Notes: generated by a model not told the origin, from the letters alone. Counted from the first letter of the stretch, positions 37,392 to 48,450 are shown. The stretch is 64,000 bases of DNA from Agathobaculum sp. (GCF_022775115.1 NZ_JALFLA010000011.1:1-64000); one strand, 5' to 3'. Translations and numbers: made by a program.

Positions 37392-40211
37392 CTAGCCCTT
37401 GGCGTAGCCGATGTGTGACACCGTCACGCCCGCGGGCACGGTAATGGTGATGACGGCGTCGCTGCCGCCGCCCCACTCCTCGATGGGCTGGCTGCGCCCC
37501 GCCGCGTCCAGCGGCACGGCCTCGCCGTCTATCGCGGCGGAAACGCCGGCAAGGTCGCTCGCCGTGACCGAGAGCACATAATCGCCCTCGTTTTTCACCG
37601 TCAGGTCAAGCACGACCACGCTGTCCGTCACGGCGGTAAACGAACCATCGCCGTGCCATGTCACCTCGCCCGCGAGGGTAGTCGCGTAGTCGGGCGCGCC
37701 GTCAGCGTTTACGTCGGGCGCATAGGCCGTATCGGCCACCATACCCGAGAACACCGCAAGCTGGGTGTTCAGCTCTTCGCCGGACAGCGCGTATACCTTG
37801 AGCAGCTTACCGAGGAAGGTGTTGTTGCGCGCGGTCAGATTGACGTTGTCAAGCTGCTGGGCGTTTACCGCGCACAGCTTATCGTACCCCGCCTTCATGC
37901 GGGCGGTATAGCGGTCGGGCTGGCCGAGCAGCGGCAGCGCGTCCATGTTGCCCACCGGGTCAAGCATGGTTTCGTACAGGTCAAACAGCTGCTGCCAGAC
38001 CTGCTCATCGGCGCGCATATAAGCCGCGCCGTGCTCGAGCGTGTCGAGCGCCGCGTCATACTGTCCGATGGTGATATAATACTGCGCCAACGGGATCGCA
38101 ATGGCATTGGACTCGGCCTTTTGCAGGTCGGCAGCGTATTTGTCGGCCACGCCGGCCTCGCTGCCGCCCGAGAGCAGATAGGACAGCTTATAGTCGTTCT
38201 TTTCAAACAGGTCGATCGACGCACCGGTCTTGAGGTCGTCGATGGTCAGGTCGGCGCTGTACAGCTTGAATTGCGCGATCAGGTTCAGGCCGAGCAGCAC
38301 GACGAACGCCAGCGACACCACGATGACCGGTATGCGCACCGCGCCGCTCTTTTTCGGCGCGCCGACCCGCAGCGTGTCGCCGCAGTAAAGCGCGATCATC
38401 GCCAGCACACCGAAGAACATCACCATGCAGCTGCCGCTCGACCATGTCAGGTCGGTGACGGCCTGCCCGAACATTTGCAGCACGCACGCGCCCAGCACGG
38501 TCACCATCAGCGGCTTGGTCTTGCGGCTGACCAGCAGGCTCCACACCGCTGTGCCCAGCAGCGCCAGATAAGACAGCAGGCCGAGCACACCAAGGTTGCA
38601 CAGCACCTCCACATAATGGTTGTGCGCATGCTTGGTCTCATAATAATAGTCCTGCACGGACACAACGCCGTTTTCAAAACCGCCAAGGCCGCGGCCGAAC
38701 ACCGGCGCGGTTTTCCACAGGCGGATGGCATCCTGCCGGTATACGCCGCGCTGCACGACGTTGCCGTTGGCCGAAAGGTCTTGGATACGGTCGGCGATGA
38801 AGTTGGGCAGCAGCTTGTAGCCGAGCTTCAGGCTGCCCTCGGCCGCGCCGGTGTAGCTGGCCGACTCGATCACATCGCCCGGCGCGCCACCGGCAAAGGT
38901 GATAAAGGTCAGGCGGCTGTCCTCGGGCACGGTGAATGAGATGGGCGCGTCGGTCGTGCCGACGGCCAGCTCGGTATCGTTGTTCTGGATAAGGTTTCCG
39001 GTGTTCTTATACGCCACGCGCACATGCAGCGGCGCGGATGCGCGTACCGACAGCGTGTATTCGCCCGCAGGCAGGTCGGCGGTGCGCATCACGTCGTTCT
39101 CCTGCCCAAAGGTGAACGCGCCCGTCACGGTCAACCCCGCGATCAGGTAACCGACGACCAGCGCAGCCAGCGCAGCCGCCGCGATGAGCAGCGTCTGTCC
39201 CCTGCCCTCCAGCGCGGCAGCCACGCGGCCACGCACATACTCCTCCAGCAGACAGAACACGGCGCAGCCCCCGGCGAGCGCCAGCATGGGCAGCGGCGAG
39301 CCGGTCACCGTGTCGCCAAAGCCGCGCACGGACACCGCCGCCACTGCCAGCGCGACCACCGCCGTCTGAAACAGCAGCAGGAGCAGGCTGACACGCCGCT
39401 CTCCCGGGCAGAGCGCCAGCATCAGCAGCACCGCCAGCACAAAAATGCCCAGCGAGCCCATCGAAAAGGCCAGCAGGTAGGAAACCGCGTTTATCGTCAG
39501 CAGCACACCGCACAGGATGCGCGAGCGGCGGTTTTCGGCCGTCAGCGCCAGCCAGAGCGAAAGCAGGCAGGCGATCGACATCAAGCCCGCGTAAGTATTC
39601 GGATTACCCAAAATGGTATTCAGGCGCGCGTAAAAAGCAGTGCCGGTGGCGGGGTCATGCGCGCTGTCCAGAAATAGCAGCACCGTGCGGAAGGGGCGCA
39701 TCAGGATGTTGCACGAGGCCGCGTCGATCGAAAGCACGCCCACCGGCGCGGCGGCCGCCGCCAGCACACCCGCCACCCGACGGAAGGCGCGGTCGCTCTC
39801 CCTCGCGTACAGCACGATGCCCGCGAACACCGCGAAGGCGATCAGCATACAGGAAAACTCCGCGATGGCAAACTTACCCGCGCGCGCGTACAGCGTCGAC
39901 GCACCTGCCAGCAGCATATAAGCCAGCACCGCAAAGCCGAGCGGCGTCATCAGGCGGCGCATCCGGTCCGCCCCGATGGTGAACATCGCGGCAACGACCG
40001 CCGCGCCGATCAGACCGCCCGTTTTTTCGGCCATGTAGCCGCCCATATGCGCGACGATCATCGCCGCGAACACCAGCACGGTCACGCCGATATACAGCCG
40101 CCAGCTCTCCGGGGCGCTGTGGATGCTCCGCGTGCCGCCCTTTGCGGTTTTCGTGGGTTGGACGTTCCGCGCGCTGTTTGCCGCTCGTGCGTCCTTGCTT
40201 TTCTTTTTCAT
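37392..40211 (-). CDS. O-antigen ligase/polymerase family multispanning membrane protein with C-terminal TPR-like region
   Basis: Many hydrophobic segments; GRGLGGFENGVVSVQDYYYETKHAHNHYVEVLCNLGVLGLLSYLALL matches the Wzy_C region. Confidence 0.85.
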   Translation of the reverse strand: MKKKSKDARAANSARNVQPTKTAKGGTRSIHSAPESWRLYIGVTVLVFAAMIVAHMGGYMAEKTGGLIGAAVVAAMFTIGADRMRRLMTPLGFAVLAYMLLAGASTLYARAGKFAIAEFSCMLIAFAVFAGIVLYARESDRAFRRVAGVLAAAAAPVGVLSIDAASCNILMRPFRTVLLFLDSAHDPATGTAFYARLNTILGNPNTYAGLMSIACLLSLWLALTAENRRSRILCGVLLTINAVSYLLAFSMGSLGIFVLAVLLMLALCPGERRVSLLLLLFQTAVVALAVAAVSVRGFGDTVTGSPLPMLALAGGCAVFCLLEEYVRGRVAAALEGRGQTLLIAAAALAALVVGYLIAGLTVTGAFTFGQENDVMRTADLPAGEYTLSVRASAPLHVRVAYKNTGNLIQNNDTELAVGTTDAPISFTVPEDSRLTFITFAGGAPGDVIESASYTGAAEGSLKLGYKLLPNFIADRIQDLSANGNVVQRGVYRQDAIRLWKTAPVFGRGLGGFENGVVSVQDYYYETKHAHNHYVEVLCNLGVLGLLSYLALLGTAVWSLLVSRKTKPLMVTVLGACVLQMFGQAVTDLTWSSGSCMVMFFGVLAMIALYCGDTLRVGAPKKSGAVRIPVIVVSLAFVVLLGLNLIAQFKLYSADLTIDDLKTGASIDLFEKNDYKLSYLLSGGSEAGVADKYAADLQKAESNAIAIPLAQYYITIGQYDAALDTLEHGAAYMRADEQVWQQLFDLYETMLDPVGNMDALPLLGQPDRYTARMKAGYDKLCAVNAQQLDNVNLTARNNTFLGKLLKVYALSGEELNTQLAVFSGMVADTAYAPDVNADGAPDYATTLAGEVTWHGDGSFTAVTDSVVVLDLTVKNEGDYVLSVTASDLAGVSAAIDGEAVPLDAAGRSQPIEEWGGGSDAVITITVPAGVTVSHIGYAKG

Positions 40212-41359
40212 GATACATTGCCTCCCTGTTGTTCCAGCCATCCGTCAAGCGCCTGCGCATACAGCCCGGTCAGCTGCGGAAAGACCCTTTCCAGCGCATA
40301 GCGCTGCACACTTCGGTGCGCCGCCGCGCCCATCGCCCGCCGCCTGTCCGCCGCCGCCAGCGCGCGCACCGCGCGCGCGAGCGCCGCTGTATCATCATGC
40401 GGAAAGAGCAGTCCTGCTCCCGTATCCCGCAGCAGATCCTCGTGTCCCTTCACGTCGGTCGCCGCGACCGGCAAACCGCAGTGCATCGCTTCCATGATAT
40501 TAAACGGCAGCCCCTCGCTGCGGCTGGCGGACACGCACACATCGGCCGCATGATAGCACCGCTCCATATCGGGCACAAAGCCCGGAAATACCGTGCGCGC
40601 CGCCGCGCGCCCCGCCTTTGCCCGTGCGCTGCACGCCTCGAGCAGCGCGCCACGCCCGGGCAGCAGCAGCCAGACGTTTTCCGGCAGTCCGGTCATCGCG
40701 TCGATCAGCATGGCTTGATTTTTCCGCCCCGAAAACTCAGCCGCATATACCAGCACAAGAGCGTCCTCCGGTATGCCCAGCGACCGGCGCGCCGCCGCCC
40801 GCTGCGCAGGCGTAGCCGGCTGAAAGCGGCTGAAATCAACGCCCATGCCATCGGTGGCATATATCCGTCGGCCCAGCCGGTGCGTCTCCGCGATCTCCCG
40901 ATCCTGCCGGTTCATCGTCAGCAGATAATCGGTCACGCGCGCCGTGCATTTTTCCGCGCCCAGCAGCAGCGCCCGCTTGGCCGGGGGCGTGTGCGCGTCG
41001 AACAGGTAGCCGTGCACCGTGTTCATCACGCATGGACGCTTTGCGCCCATACCCTGCACAGCCAGCCTCGCAAAAAACGCGGCCAGCGCAGTGTGCAGGC
41101 TGAGCATTTGATAGCCCTCCTCACGCAGCAGGCGGCGCAGCCGCACAGCCGCCGCCAGATTGCGCGGCGAAGCCATGCTTTTCTCAAACGGCAGCGCGAT
41201 CATCCGGCTCACGCCGTCGAGCGTATCCGGCTCGCCCGCCGCCGCCGCGTGCACCTCACAGCCCCGCGCGGCAAACCAACGCAGGTACGGCCGGTGAAAG
41301 GCCGCCAAGTGCCCAAACGTCGACGCAATATACAATATCTTGACCGTCCGCTCCGCCAA
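40208..41359 (-). CDS. Glycosyltransferase family 4-like (start uncertain, possible TTG)
   Basis: KILYIASTFGHLAAFHRPYLRWFAARGCEVHAAA; LLPGRGALLEACSARAKA; CVSASRSEGLPFNIMEAMHCGLPVAATDVKGHEDLL. Confidence 0.87.
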   Translation of the reverse strand: MAERTVKILYIASTFGHLAAFHRPYLRWFAARGCEVHAAAAGEPDTLDGVSRMIALPFEKSMASPRNLAAAVRLRRLLREEGYQMLSLHTALAAFFARLAVQGMGAKRPCVMNTVHGYLFDAHTPPAKRALLLGAEKCTARVTDYLLTMNRQDREIAETHRLGRRIYATDGMGVDFSRFQPATPAQRAAARRSLGIPEDALVLVYAAEFSGRKNQAMLIDAMTGLPENVWLLLPGRGALLEACSARAKAGRAAARTVFPGFVPDMERCYHAADVCVSASRSEGLPFNIMEAMHCGLPVAATDVKGHEDLLRDTGAGLLFPHDDTAALARAVRALAAADRRRAMGAAAHRSVQRYALERVFPQLTGLYAQALDGWLEQQGGNVS

Positions 41360-41444
41360 TCCGCGCGCACCCCTCCATAAAAAAGCACGCAGGCGACCCT
41401 TTCCGCCCGCGCACACCGTCAAAAACCAAACAATATCTATTGGC

Positions 41445-41473
41445 ATATTAACCCACAGCGCACTTTTTGTCAA
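41445..41473 (-). promoter_or_regulatory. Sigma70 promoter for the glycosyltransferase
   Basis: Minus strand TTGACA (41473-41468), 17 bp spacer, TAATAT (41450-41445). Confidence 0.65.
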
Positions 41474-41491
41474 GGCAAATCGAGCTTTTAG

Positions 41492-41520
41492 TTGGCATCC
41501 CGCGTCGAATATGATAGAAT
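41492..41520 (+). promoter_or_regulatory. Sigma70 promoter for the sugar transferase, divergent with the previous one
   Basis: TTGGCA (41492-41497), 17 bp spacer, TAGAAT (41515-41520). Confidence 0.6.
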
Positions 41521-41558
41521 ATTGTTGCATAATAAATGACGATGGGAGAATCCGGAAA

Positions 41559-42941
41559 TTGATCAAAGAAAATCAGCGCACCCTCAATCAGATCAACGGA
41601 CTGACCGACGTACTGATGCTTTTCCCCTCGATGGTGCTCGCCTATATCCTCCGTTTTTATGTGTTCCAGGGACAGCCCGGGCATATCGGCCTGTCCTATT
41701 ACCTGTGGGCGGTCGTTATCCTTGCGCCCTTTGTCTGGCTGCTTTACGGCCTGATGGGACTATACGAATCCTTCCGCTCGAAAAATTTTCTGACTGAGTT
41801 CAGCCTGCTGCTGCGCAGCAACACCATCCTGTTTCTGCTTATCCTTGCTTTTTTCTTCATTTATAAGGAATTTCACCTGTCCCGCTGGACGCTGCTCGCG
41901 TTCTTTCTGATCGCCACCTGCGGCATCACACTCAAACGGTGGCTGCTGCGCCGCCTGCTGCGTACCTTCCGCGAACGAGGCTACAATCTCAAGCATGTGC
42001 TGCTGGTTGGCTGCGGCGAACAGGCCCGGGGGTATCTGGCCGCGCTCCAGCAAAACCCCGCCCTCGGCTACTGTCTGGCCGGTTATCTCGCGCCGCGCGA
42101 TACGCTGTCCGGCGTGCGCTACCTCGGCAGCTACGCCGCGCTGTCTCACACGCTGGTGCGCGTGCGTCCGGACGAGGTCGTCATCGCGCTCGAAGCCGCC
42201 GAGTACGACTATCTCGCGCCCGTTATCGCTGCCTGCGAGAAGGACGGCGTCAAGGTCTCGCTGATCCCGTTTTACAACAAATATCTGCCCGCGCGCCCGC
42301 AGATCGATGAGATCGGCAGCGTCTCGCTCGTCAATCTGCGCCGCATCCCGCTGGACAACATCGGCAACGCCTTTGTCAAGCGCGTGGTCGATATCGTCGG
42401 CTCACTCTGCCTGATCGTGCTCAGCGCGCCGCTGATGCTGTTTGCCGCCATTGGCGTCAAACTGTCCTCCCCCGGCCCTATCCTGTTCAAGCAGGAGCGC
42501 GTCGGCCTGCACAAGCAGCCCTTCTATATGTACAAATTCCGCTCGATGCGCGTAAACGACACGCAGAGCACCGGCTGGAGCACCAACGCCGATCCGCGCA
42601 AGACCAAGTTCGGCGCGTTCATCCGCAAATTCTCCATCGACGAGCTGCCCCAGTTCTTTAACGTGCTCCGGGGCGAGATGAGCCTTGTCGGCCCCCGTCC
42701 CGAGCTGCCCTTTTTTGTCGAGCAGTTCAAGGAGAGCGTCCCGCTGTACATGGTCAAGCATCAGGTGCGCCCCGGCATCACCGGCTGGGCGCAGGTCAAC
42801 GGCTTCCGCGGCGATACCTCCATCAAGGGGCGCATCGAGCATGACATCTACTATATTGAAAACTGGAGCCTGCTGTTTGACATCAAGATCCTGTTCCTGA
42901 CCCTCTCGCGCGGTCTGATCAACAGCGAAAAGCTCGGCTGA
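41559..42941 (+). CDS. Undecaprenyl-phosphate sugar phosphotransferase (exopolysaccharide initiating transferase)
   Basis: Multi-TM N-terminus; FVKRVVDIVGSLCLIVLSAPLMLFAAIGVKLSSPGPILFKQERVG; FRSMRVN; SIDELPQFFNVLRGEMSLVGPRPELPFFVEQF; likely TTG start. Confidence 0.92.
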   Translation: MIKENQRTLNQINGLTDVLMLFPSMVLAYILRFYVFQGQPGHIGLSYYLWAVVILAPFVWLLYGLMGLYESFRSKNFLTEFSLLLRSNTILFLLILAFFFIYKEFHLSRWTLLAFFLIATCGITLKRWLLRRLLRTFRERGYNLKHVLLVGCGEQARGYLAALQQNPALGYCLAGYLAPRDTLSGVRYLGSYAALSHTLVRVRPDEVVIALEAAEYDYLAPVIAACEKDGVKVSLIPFYNKYLPARPQIDEIGSVSLVNLRRIPLDNIGNAFVKRVVDIVGSLCLIVLSAPLMLFAAIGVKLSSPGPILFKQERVGLHKQPFYMYKFRSMRVNDTQSTGWSTNADPRKTKFGAFIRKFSIDELPQFFNVLRGEMSLVGPRPELPFFVEQFKESVPLYMVKHQVRPGITGWAQVNGFRGDTSIKGRIEHDIYYIENWSLLFDIKILFLTLSRGLINSEKLG

Positions 42942-42959
42942 GCGGCATACAACCGCATG

Positions 42960-42984
42960 AAAAAAGCGCCCTCGGGCGCTTTTT
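42960..42984. terminator. Convergent terminator
   Basis: AAAAAAGCGCC-ctc-GGGCGCTTTTTA. Confidence 0.8.
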
Positions 42985-43519
42985 ATCTTGTCTGTTCGGA
43001 AAGTAAGTACCGTGCCGCCCGGTCGAAGGCCGGCAAACCCGCGTCGCTGCGCACATCGGCGATCGTGCGCCACAGCCGGTCGACCCGCGCAACGCCGCCG
43101 CCAAGATCGGTGAATACGACCATCTGCTCCATGCCGACCCTTGCGTTTTGCAGCCGCAGGTGGATGGTATACCGCCCCTCGCCCACGGGCAGCGGCTGCG
43201 TGTACGCGATGCTGTCGAATTTGCCCGCGTCCGCCCAGCGGTACAGCTCGCTCTCGGTCAGCTCACGCACCGTGCCGTACTCGCCCAGCTGCACCGCCGC
43301 GCTATTGAGCACCAGCGCCCCGCTTACCGATGTGATCTCATCCGCGCCGGCAGCCGGTGCTCCACCCGTATCCAGCGCATACAGGACGGCCACGCCACCT
43401 GCCGCAAGCTGCACCGGCCGCGCAACCGGCGGCGCGGCCATTCCCGCTTTCGCATCGCTTTCTTCCTCCCACCCGGTCTGTCTGTTTTGTGTGTACATTA
43501 CCGTGTCCGTGTCGGGCAC
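42983..43519 (-). CDS. Hypothetical protein
   Basis: Open frame in codon-consistent context, convergent with the sugar transferase. Confidence 0.45.
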   Translation of the reverse strand: MPDTDTVMYTQNRQTGWEEESDAKAGMAAPPVARPVQLAAGGVAVLYALDTGGAPAAGADEITSVSGALVLNSAAVQLGEYGTVRELTESELYRWADAGKFDSIAYTQPLPVGEGRYTIHLRLQNARVGMEQMVVFTDLGGGVARVDRLWRTIADVRSDAGLPAFDRAARYLLSEQTR

Positions 43520-43662
43520 CTCCGTTTGTGGTATTTCGCCGCGCGCACCGCCGGTCAGCCCATCGCCCCGGCGCGGAATTTCATTCTATCATGCCGTGAC
43601 CGCGTTTTTTGTCTAACCGCGCCAGGTCTCCGGGAAAACCGCAAGCGCCCTCTTTCCTGCAC

Positions 43663-43700
43663 AAAAAAGCGGCACGGCAACCACTTGCCACACCGCTTTT
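43663..43700 (-). terminator. Terminator downstream of obg
   Basis: AAAAAAGCGGcacGGCAAccacTTGCCacaCCGCTTTT. Confidence 0.7.
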
Positions 43701-43705
43701 CTGCC

Positions 43706-44977
43706 TTAATATACATATTCAAATTCCAAATCGCCGATGACGACAAAATCGCCCTCCTGCACGCCCATTTCCTCAAGCCGTGCGTACACGCCCTCGTTTT
43801 TGAGCATCCGATCCATATATTGGCGGGATTCATAATCATCCACGTTGACCGAGCCCATGATCTTATCCACCCACGCGCCTGAAACCACATAGTAGTCCTC
43901 GACCTTTTCGACCTTCCAGTCGCGCTTACCACTTTCCGGCGCGATCTCGACGAACTCCGGCTCATAAACGAACACGGGCGGCAGCTTTTGCAGCTCGCTC
44001 CATGTCAGGCGCATCAGCTCGTGCACGCCCTGATTGGTCGCCGCCGACAGCGCGGCAAACAGCATGCCGTGCTCGTCCGCATAGCGCCGAAGCCTGTCCA
44101 CCGCCGCGTTGTCGCCGCCCAGCAGGTCGGTCTTGTTGGCCACAATGATCTGCGGCCGTGCCGCTAAAAATTCGCTGTAACCGGCAAGCTCGGCGTTGAT
44201 CTTTTCGATGTCGTCCAACGGGTCACGTCCCTCGCTGCCCGCCGCATCCACCAGATGCAGCAGCAGACGGCAGCGGTCAATGTGACGCAAAAAGTCGTGT
44301 CCCAGTCCCGCGCCCTCAGCCGCTCCCTCAATGATGCCCGGGATATCAGCCATGACAAAGCTCTGCTCCTCGCCCACGGACACCACGCCGAGATTGGGTA
44401 CCAGCGTGGTAAAATGGTAGTTTGCGATCTTGGGGCGCGCGGCGGAGACCATGCTCAGCAGCGTGCTCTTGCCGACGTTCGGAAAGCCGACCAGCCCGAC
44501 ATCGGCCAGCAGCTTCAGCTCGAGCGTCAGCTCACGCTCTATCCCCGGCTGACCGGGCTTGGCAAAGCGCGGCGCCTGTCGGGTCGGCGTGGCAAAATGC
44601 GTGTTGCCCCAGCCGCCATTGCCGCCCTTCGCCGCGACAAATGGTTCATTATCCGACATATCCTTGATGATCTGCCCGGTTTTTTGGTCGCGGATGAGTG
44701 TACCGCGCGGCACGCGGATGATGAGGTCGGCGCCGTCCTTGCCCTTGCAGCGCTTGCTGCCGCCGTTTTCGCCGGGCGCGGCTGCGTATTTCTTCTTATA
44801 GCGAAAATCGAGCAGCGTGGACAGGTTGCTGTCCACCTTGAAGATCACCGAGCCGCCGCGGCCACCGTCGCCGCCGTCCGGCCCGCCCGCGGCCACATAC
44901 TTTTCGCGGTGGAAGCCCACCTTGCCGTCGCCGCCCTTGCCCGAAACGATCTTGATCTGTGCAACATCAATAAACAC
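43706..44977 (-). CDS. obg: GTPase Obg
   Basis: MFIDVAQIKIVSGKGGDGKVGFHREKYV glycine-rich Obg fold; VGFPNVGKSTLLS; DIPGIIEGA; NKTD; C-terminal OCT domain. Confidence 0.97.
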   Translation of the reverse strand: MFIDVAQIKIVSGKGGDGKVGFHREKYVAAGGPDGGDGGRGGSVIFKVDSNLSTLLDFRYKKKYAAAPGENGGSKRCKGKDGADLIIRVPRGTLIRDQKTGQIIKDMSDNEPFVAAKGGNGGWGNTHFATPTRQAPRFAKPGQPGIERELTLELKLLADVGLVGFPNVGKSTLLSMVSAARPKIANYHFTTLVPNLGVVSVGEEQSFVMADIPGIIEGAAEGAGLGHDFLRHIDRCRLLLHLVDAAGSEGRDPLDDIEKINAELAGYSEFLAARPQIIVANKTDLLGGDNAAVDRLRRYADEHGMLFAALSAATNQGVHELMRLTWSELQKLPPVFVYEPEFVEIAPESGKRDWKVEKVEDYYVVSGAWVDKIMGSVNVDDYESRQYMDRMLKNEGVYARLEEMGVQEGDFVVIGDLEFEYVY

Positions 44978-45006
44978 AGCTTGCCTCCTCCCGTGGGTTA
45001 AAGCAA

Positions 45007-45030
45007 AATCCCAGACTTTAGTCTGGGATT
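45007..45030 (-). terminator. Hairpin between rpmA and obg
   Basis: AATCCCAGAC-ttta-GTCTGGGATT perfect stem. Confidence 0.55.
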
Positions 45031-45045
45031 TCAGCTTGCTTTTTA

Positions 45046-45324
45046 TTACTGCGGATAAACCGAAACCTGCTTGCGATCCTTGCCCAGCCGCTCAAAGCGA
45101 ACTACGCCCTCGACCTTGGCAAACAGGGTGTCGTCCTTGCCGCGACCAACGTTCAGACCCGGATGGATCTTCGTGCCGCGCTGACGAACGAGGATATTGC
45201 CGGCCGGTACGGTCTGCCCGTCCGCGCGCTTGACGCCCAGACGCTTGGCCTCGGAGTCACGGCCGTTCTTAGTCGAACCTACGCCCTTTTTATGGGCGAA
45301 AAACTGTAAACTGATCTTCAGCAT
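45046..45324 (-). CDS. rpmA: 50S ribosomal protein L27
   Basis: [37 protein letters not shown]. Confidence 0.98.
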   Translation of the reverse strand: MLKISLQFFAHKKGVGSTKNGRDSEAKRLGVKRADGQTVPAGNILVRQRGTKIHPGLNVGRGKDDTLFAKVEGVVRFERLGKDRKQVSVYPQ

Positions 45325-45649
45325 CTTCGTGCACCTCCATTACGTTTAGAAAATCGGAATAATTTTGCTCCAGCTCGGTGAAATGCAGCCTGAGCGCCCG
45401 CAGCGCATCTTGTCCGCGCGTCAGCGCCCCGCCCTGCGGCAGCGTGATGCGGATGTGTGCGCCGTTGTCCTCGATCACGGTATCCACCGGGATCTTCTGT
45501 ACGTCAAACAGCAGGGCGTGTGTCAGCATGACCGCGCTGGAGATCGCCGCGCAAACGATGTCCTCCCCCGCCTCCGCGTAGCCCGCGTGGCCGAGAATGT
45601 CCACCGACAGGAGCATATCCCCCCGCGACGAAAATGTGACACGGGTCAC
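45290..45649 (-). CDS. prp: Ribosomal-processing cysteine protease Prp
   Basis: [25 protein letters not shown]; located between rplU and rpmA. Confidence 0.93.
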   Translation of the reverse strand: MTRVTFSSRGDMLLSVDILGHAGYAEAGEDIVCAAISSAVMLTHALLFDVQKIPVDTVIEDNGAHIRITLPQGGALTRGQDALRALRLHFTELEQNYSDFLNVMEVHEDAEDQFTVFRP

Positions 45650-45653
45650 AGCC

Positions 45654-45965
45654 TTACGCCTTGATGGACGCGATCGTCACCTTGGTGTACGGCTGGCGAT
45701 GACCCTGACGCTTGCGGTAACCCTTCTTGGGCTTCATCTTGAAGATATTGATCTTCTTGCCCTTGCCGGTCTTCTCGACCGTGCCGGTCACGGCAGCGCC
45801 GGAAACGTAAGGAGCGCCGACGGTGATGGTGTCACCCTCGCCCACAGCCAGAACCTCGTCGAAGGTAACGGTCGCGCCGTCCTCCGCGCCGAGCTTCTCG
45901 ACGTAGATCACGTCGCCCTCAGATACCTTGTACTGCTTGCCGCCAGTTTTCAAAATGGCATACAT
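45654..45965 (-). CDS. rplU: 50S ribosomal protein L21
   Basis: [61 protein letters not shown]. Confidence 0.98.
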   Translation of the reverse strand: MYAILKTGGKQYKVSEGDVIYVEKLGAEDGATVTFDEVLAVGEGDTITVGAPYVSGAAVTGTVEKTGKGKKINIFKMKPKKGYRKRQGHRQPYTKVTIASIKA

Positions 45966-45969
45966 TTGG

Positions 45970-46062
45970 TTTTCCCTCTCTTTCATAATAGAGTCACGCT
46001 TGGCACGGCGGCGGCCGGTTTTCGGGCGCGCTTAACAAAGCCAATGCACAATGCGGCTTTTG
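45970..46062 (-). ncRNA. Candidate L21 leader (ribosomal protein autoregulatory 5' UTR)
   Basis: Leader of roughly 90 nt between a strong promoter and rplU with potential stems (CCCGAAAACCGGCCGCCGCC; GCATTGTGCATTGGC); position as for L21 leaders. Confidence 0.45.
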
Positions 46063-46064
46063 AT

Positions 46065-46093
46065 AGCATAACACAGGCGACAGGGCTTGTCAA
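46065..46093 (-). promoter_or_regulatory. Consensus sigma70 promoter of the rplU-prp-rpmA-obg operon
   Basis: Minus strand TTGACA (46093-46088), 17 bp spacer, TATGCT (46070-46065). Confidence 0.75.
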
Positions 46094-46149
46094 GGCCGCG
46101 CCGCCTGATTTTTTACCGCGCAGACACGTTTTCGTCGTGTCCGCCCTGT

Positions 46150-46764
46150 TTACGCAATGAGCGAGGTAACAAAGTTGTTAAACCCGCCCGGCAGCGTATA
46201 CGCTGTGCCGGCGGCGGTGCGGTCGGTGCTGACAAAGCCGTAGTCTCCGCCGCCCGTCTGCATACCGATCACCCGGTCAGCGTACAGCACCCACAGATCC
46301 CACTCGGCTGCGGCCGTCTCGGCCGAGGCGGTGTATCCCTCCGCGTCGCGGAAGGCAAGCAGCCGGTCGGTCAGGATGCCCGCCGGTATCTTCAGATATT
46401 GATACGAGCCGCCCGACAGGCGCACGATGTAGATGCTCTCGGTCAGCTGCGGAATGAGGTCGGGCAACGACTGCGTGTTGGCTGTCGTCGGGTCGGGCAG
46501 CGCCGCGATTGCCGAGGCATACAGCCCGTCCAGCGTTTGCTGCAGCTGCGCCTTTTCGCCCTCGAGCGTCTGCGCCTGCGCGGTCAGCTCCTTGAGCTGC
46601 GCATCGAGTGTCTTGCTTTTGCCGCGCTGCCCGAGCAGCAGCACAAGAAACAGTACCGCCAGCAGCAGGCTGACCGCCACAGCGGCGCACAAAGCCATGC
46701 GGTAGTTGAGCTTGACGCCCGCCTGTCTTCTCGGCTCTCTCCGCCGTGTACGTTGATAGTCCAT
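46150..46764 (-). CDS. Hypothetical membrane-anchored protein with coiled coil
   Basis: MDYQRTRRREPRRQAGVKLNYRMALCAAVAVSLLLAVLFLVLLL TM segment followed by coiled coil. Confidence 0.6.
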   Translation of the reverse strand: MDYQRTRRREPRRQAGVKLNYRMALCAAVAVSLLLAVLFLVLLLGQRGKSKTLDAQLKELTAQAQTLEGEKAQLQQTLDGLYASAIAALPDPTTANTQSLPDLIPQLTESIYIVRLSGGSYQYLKIPAGILTDRLLAFRDAEGYTASAETAAAEWDLWVLYADRVIGMQTGGGDYGFVSTDRTAAGTAYTLPGGFNNFVTSLIA

Positions 46765-46798
46765 AAATGGCGACCTCCCGGGTAACGCAGCGACCGCG

Positions 46799-47476
46799 TT
46801 ACTTGCTCTCGTTTTCGATGGTTTTGACCGTGCCGTCCGCACAGCCGACGAGGATGCGCTTGCACATATTGAGGAACAGCCCGTGCTCGAGCACGCCGAC
46901 GATGCCGTCGAGCTTGGTCTTGACATCCTCGATCGCAAAGCCCGCACCAAGCTGTAAATCAGCGATAAAGTTGCCGTTGTCCGTCACAAAGGTTTTGCCG
47001 TCCCTGACGCGCAGCACCGGATTCCAGCCATATCCCTCCATTTTGGCAATGGCCTGCTTTGCGCCGTACTGCGCGATCTCGACCGGCAGCGGGAACGCGC
47101 CGATTTGGTCGACCAGCTTGGACTCGTCCATGATCCAAATCACCTCGCGCGCGAGCGACGCGACCACCTTTTCGCGGTACAGCGCGCCGCCGCCACCCTT
47201 GATGGCGTTAAAGGCGGGGTCGATCTCGTCCACGCCGTCGATGCACAGATCGACATGGTCGATCTCATCTATGCCGAGCAGTGGGATGCCCAGCGCGCGC
47301 GCCTGCTCCTCGGTCGCCTTAGAGGTCGGTATGGCCTGTATCCGCAGACCGTTCTTCACGCGCTCGCCCACAGCGTTCACCATGTGGTAGGCGGTCGAGC
47401 CGGTGCCAAGGCCGACCAGCATGCCATCCTGCACATATTCGGCCGCCTCTTTGCCGGCTAATTTCTTCATATCCAT
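46799..47476 (-). CDS. rpiA: Ribose-5-phosphate isomerase A
   Basis: VGLGTGSTAYHMV; LCIDGVDEIDPAFNAIKGGGGALYREKVVA; VSDNGN-like VTDNGNFIADL. Confidence 0.96.
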   Translation of the reverse strand: MDMKKLAGKEAAEYVQDGMLVGLGTGSTAYHMVNAVGERVKNGLRIQAIPTSKATEEQARALGIPLLGIDEIDHVDLCIDGVDEIDPAFNAIKGGGGALYREKVVASLAREVIWIMDESKLVDQIGAFPLPVEIAQYGAKQAIAKMEGYGWNPVLRVRDGKTFVTDNGNFIADLQLGAGFAIEDVKTKLDGIVGVLEHGLFLNMCKRILVGCADGTVKTIENESK

Positions 47477-47598
47477 CGTCGATCTTCCTTCCCCGGATGT
47501 TAATGCTTTTATTATAGGATGTCCGTGCGGAAAGGTCAATGTTCCGGCGGTCGAAAAACCATGTTTTTTGATAAGTTTTCACCCCGCGCCCACGCGGC

Positions 47599-48446
<848 letters not shown>

Positions 48447-48450
<4 letters not shown>

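Noticed and set aside
37653-38939. 428-aa plus ORF over the O-antigen ligase-like gene and 40229..41380 plus ORF
   Set aside because: Antisense shadows with His/Arg-rich composition; opposite strand has clear families
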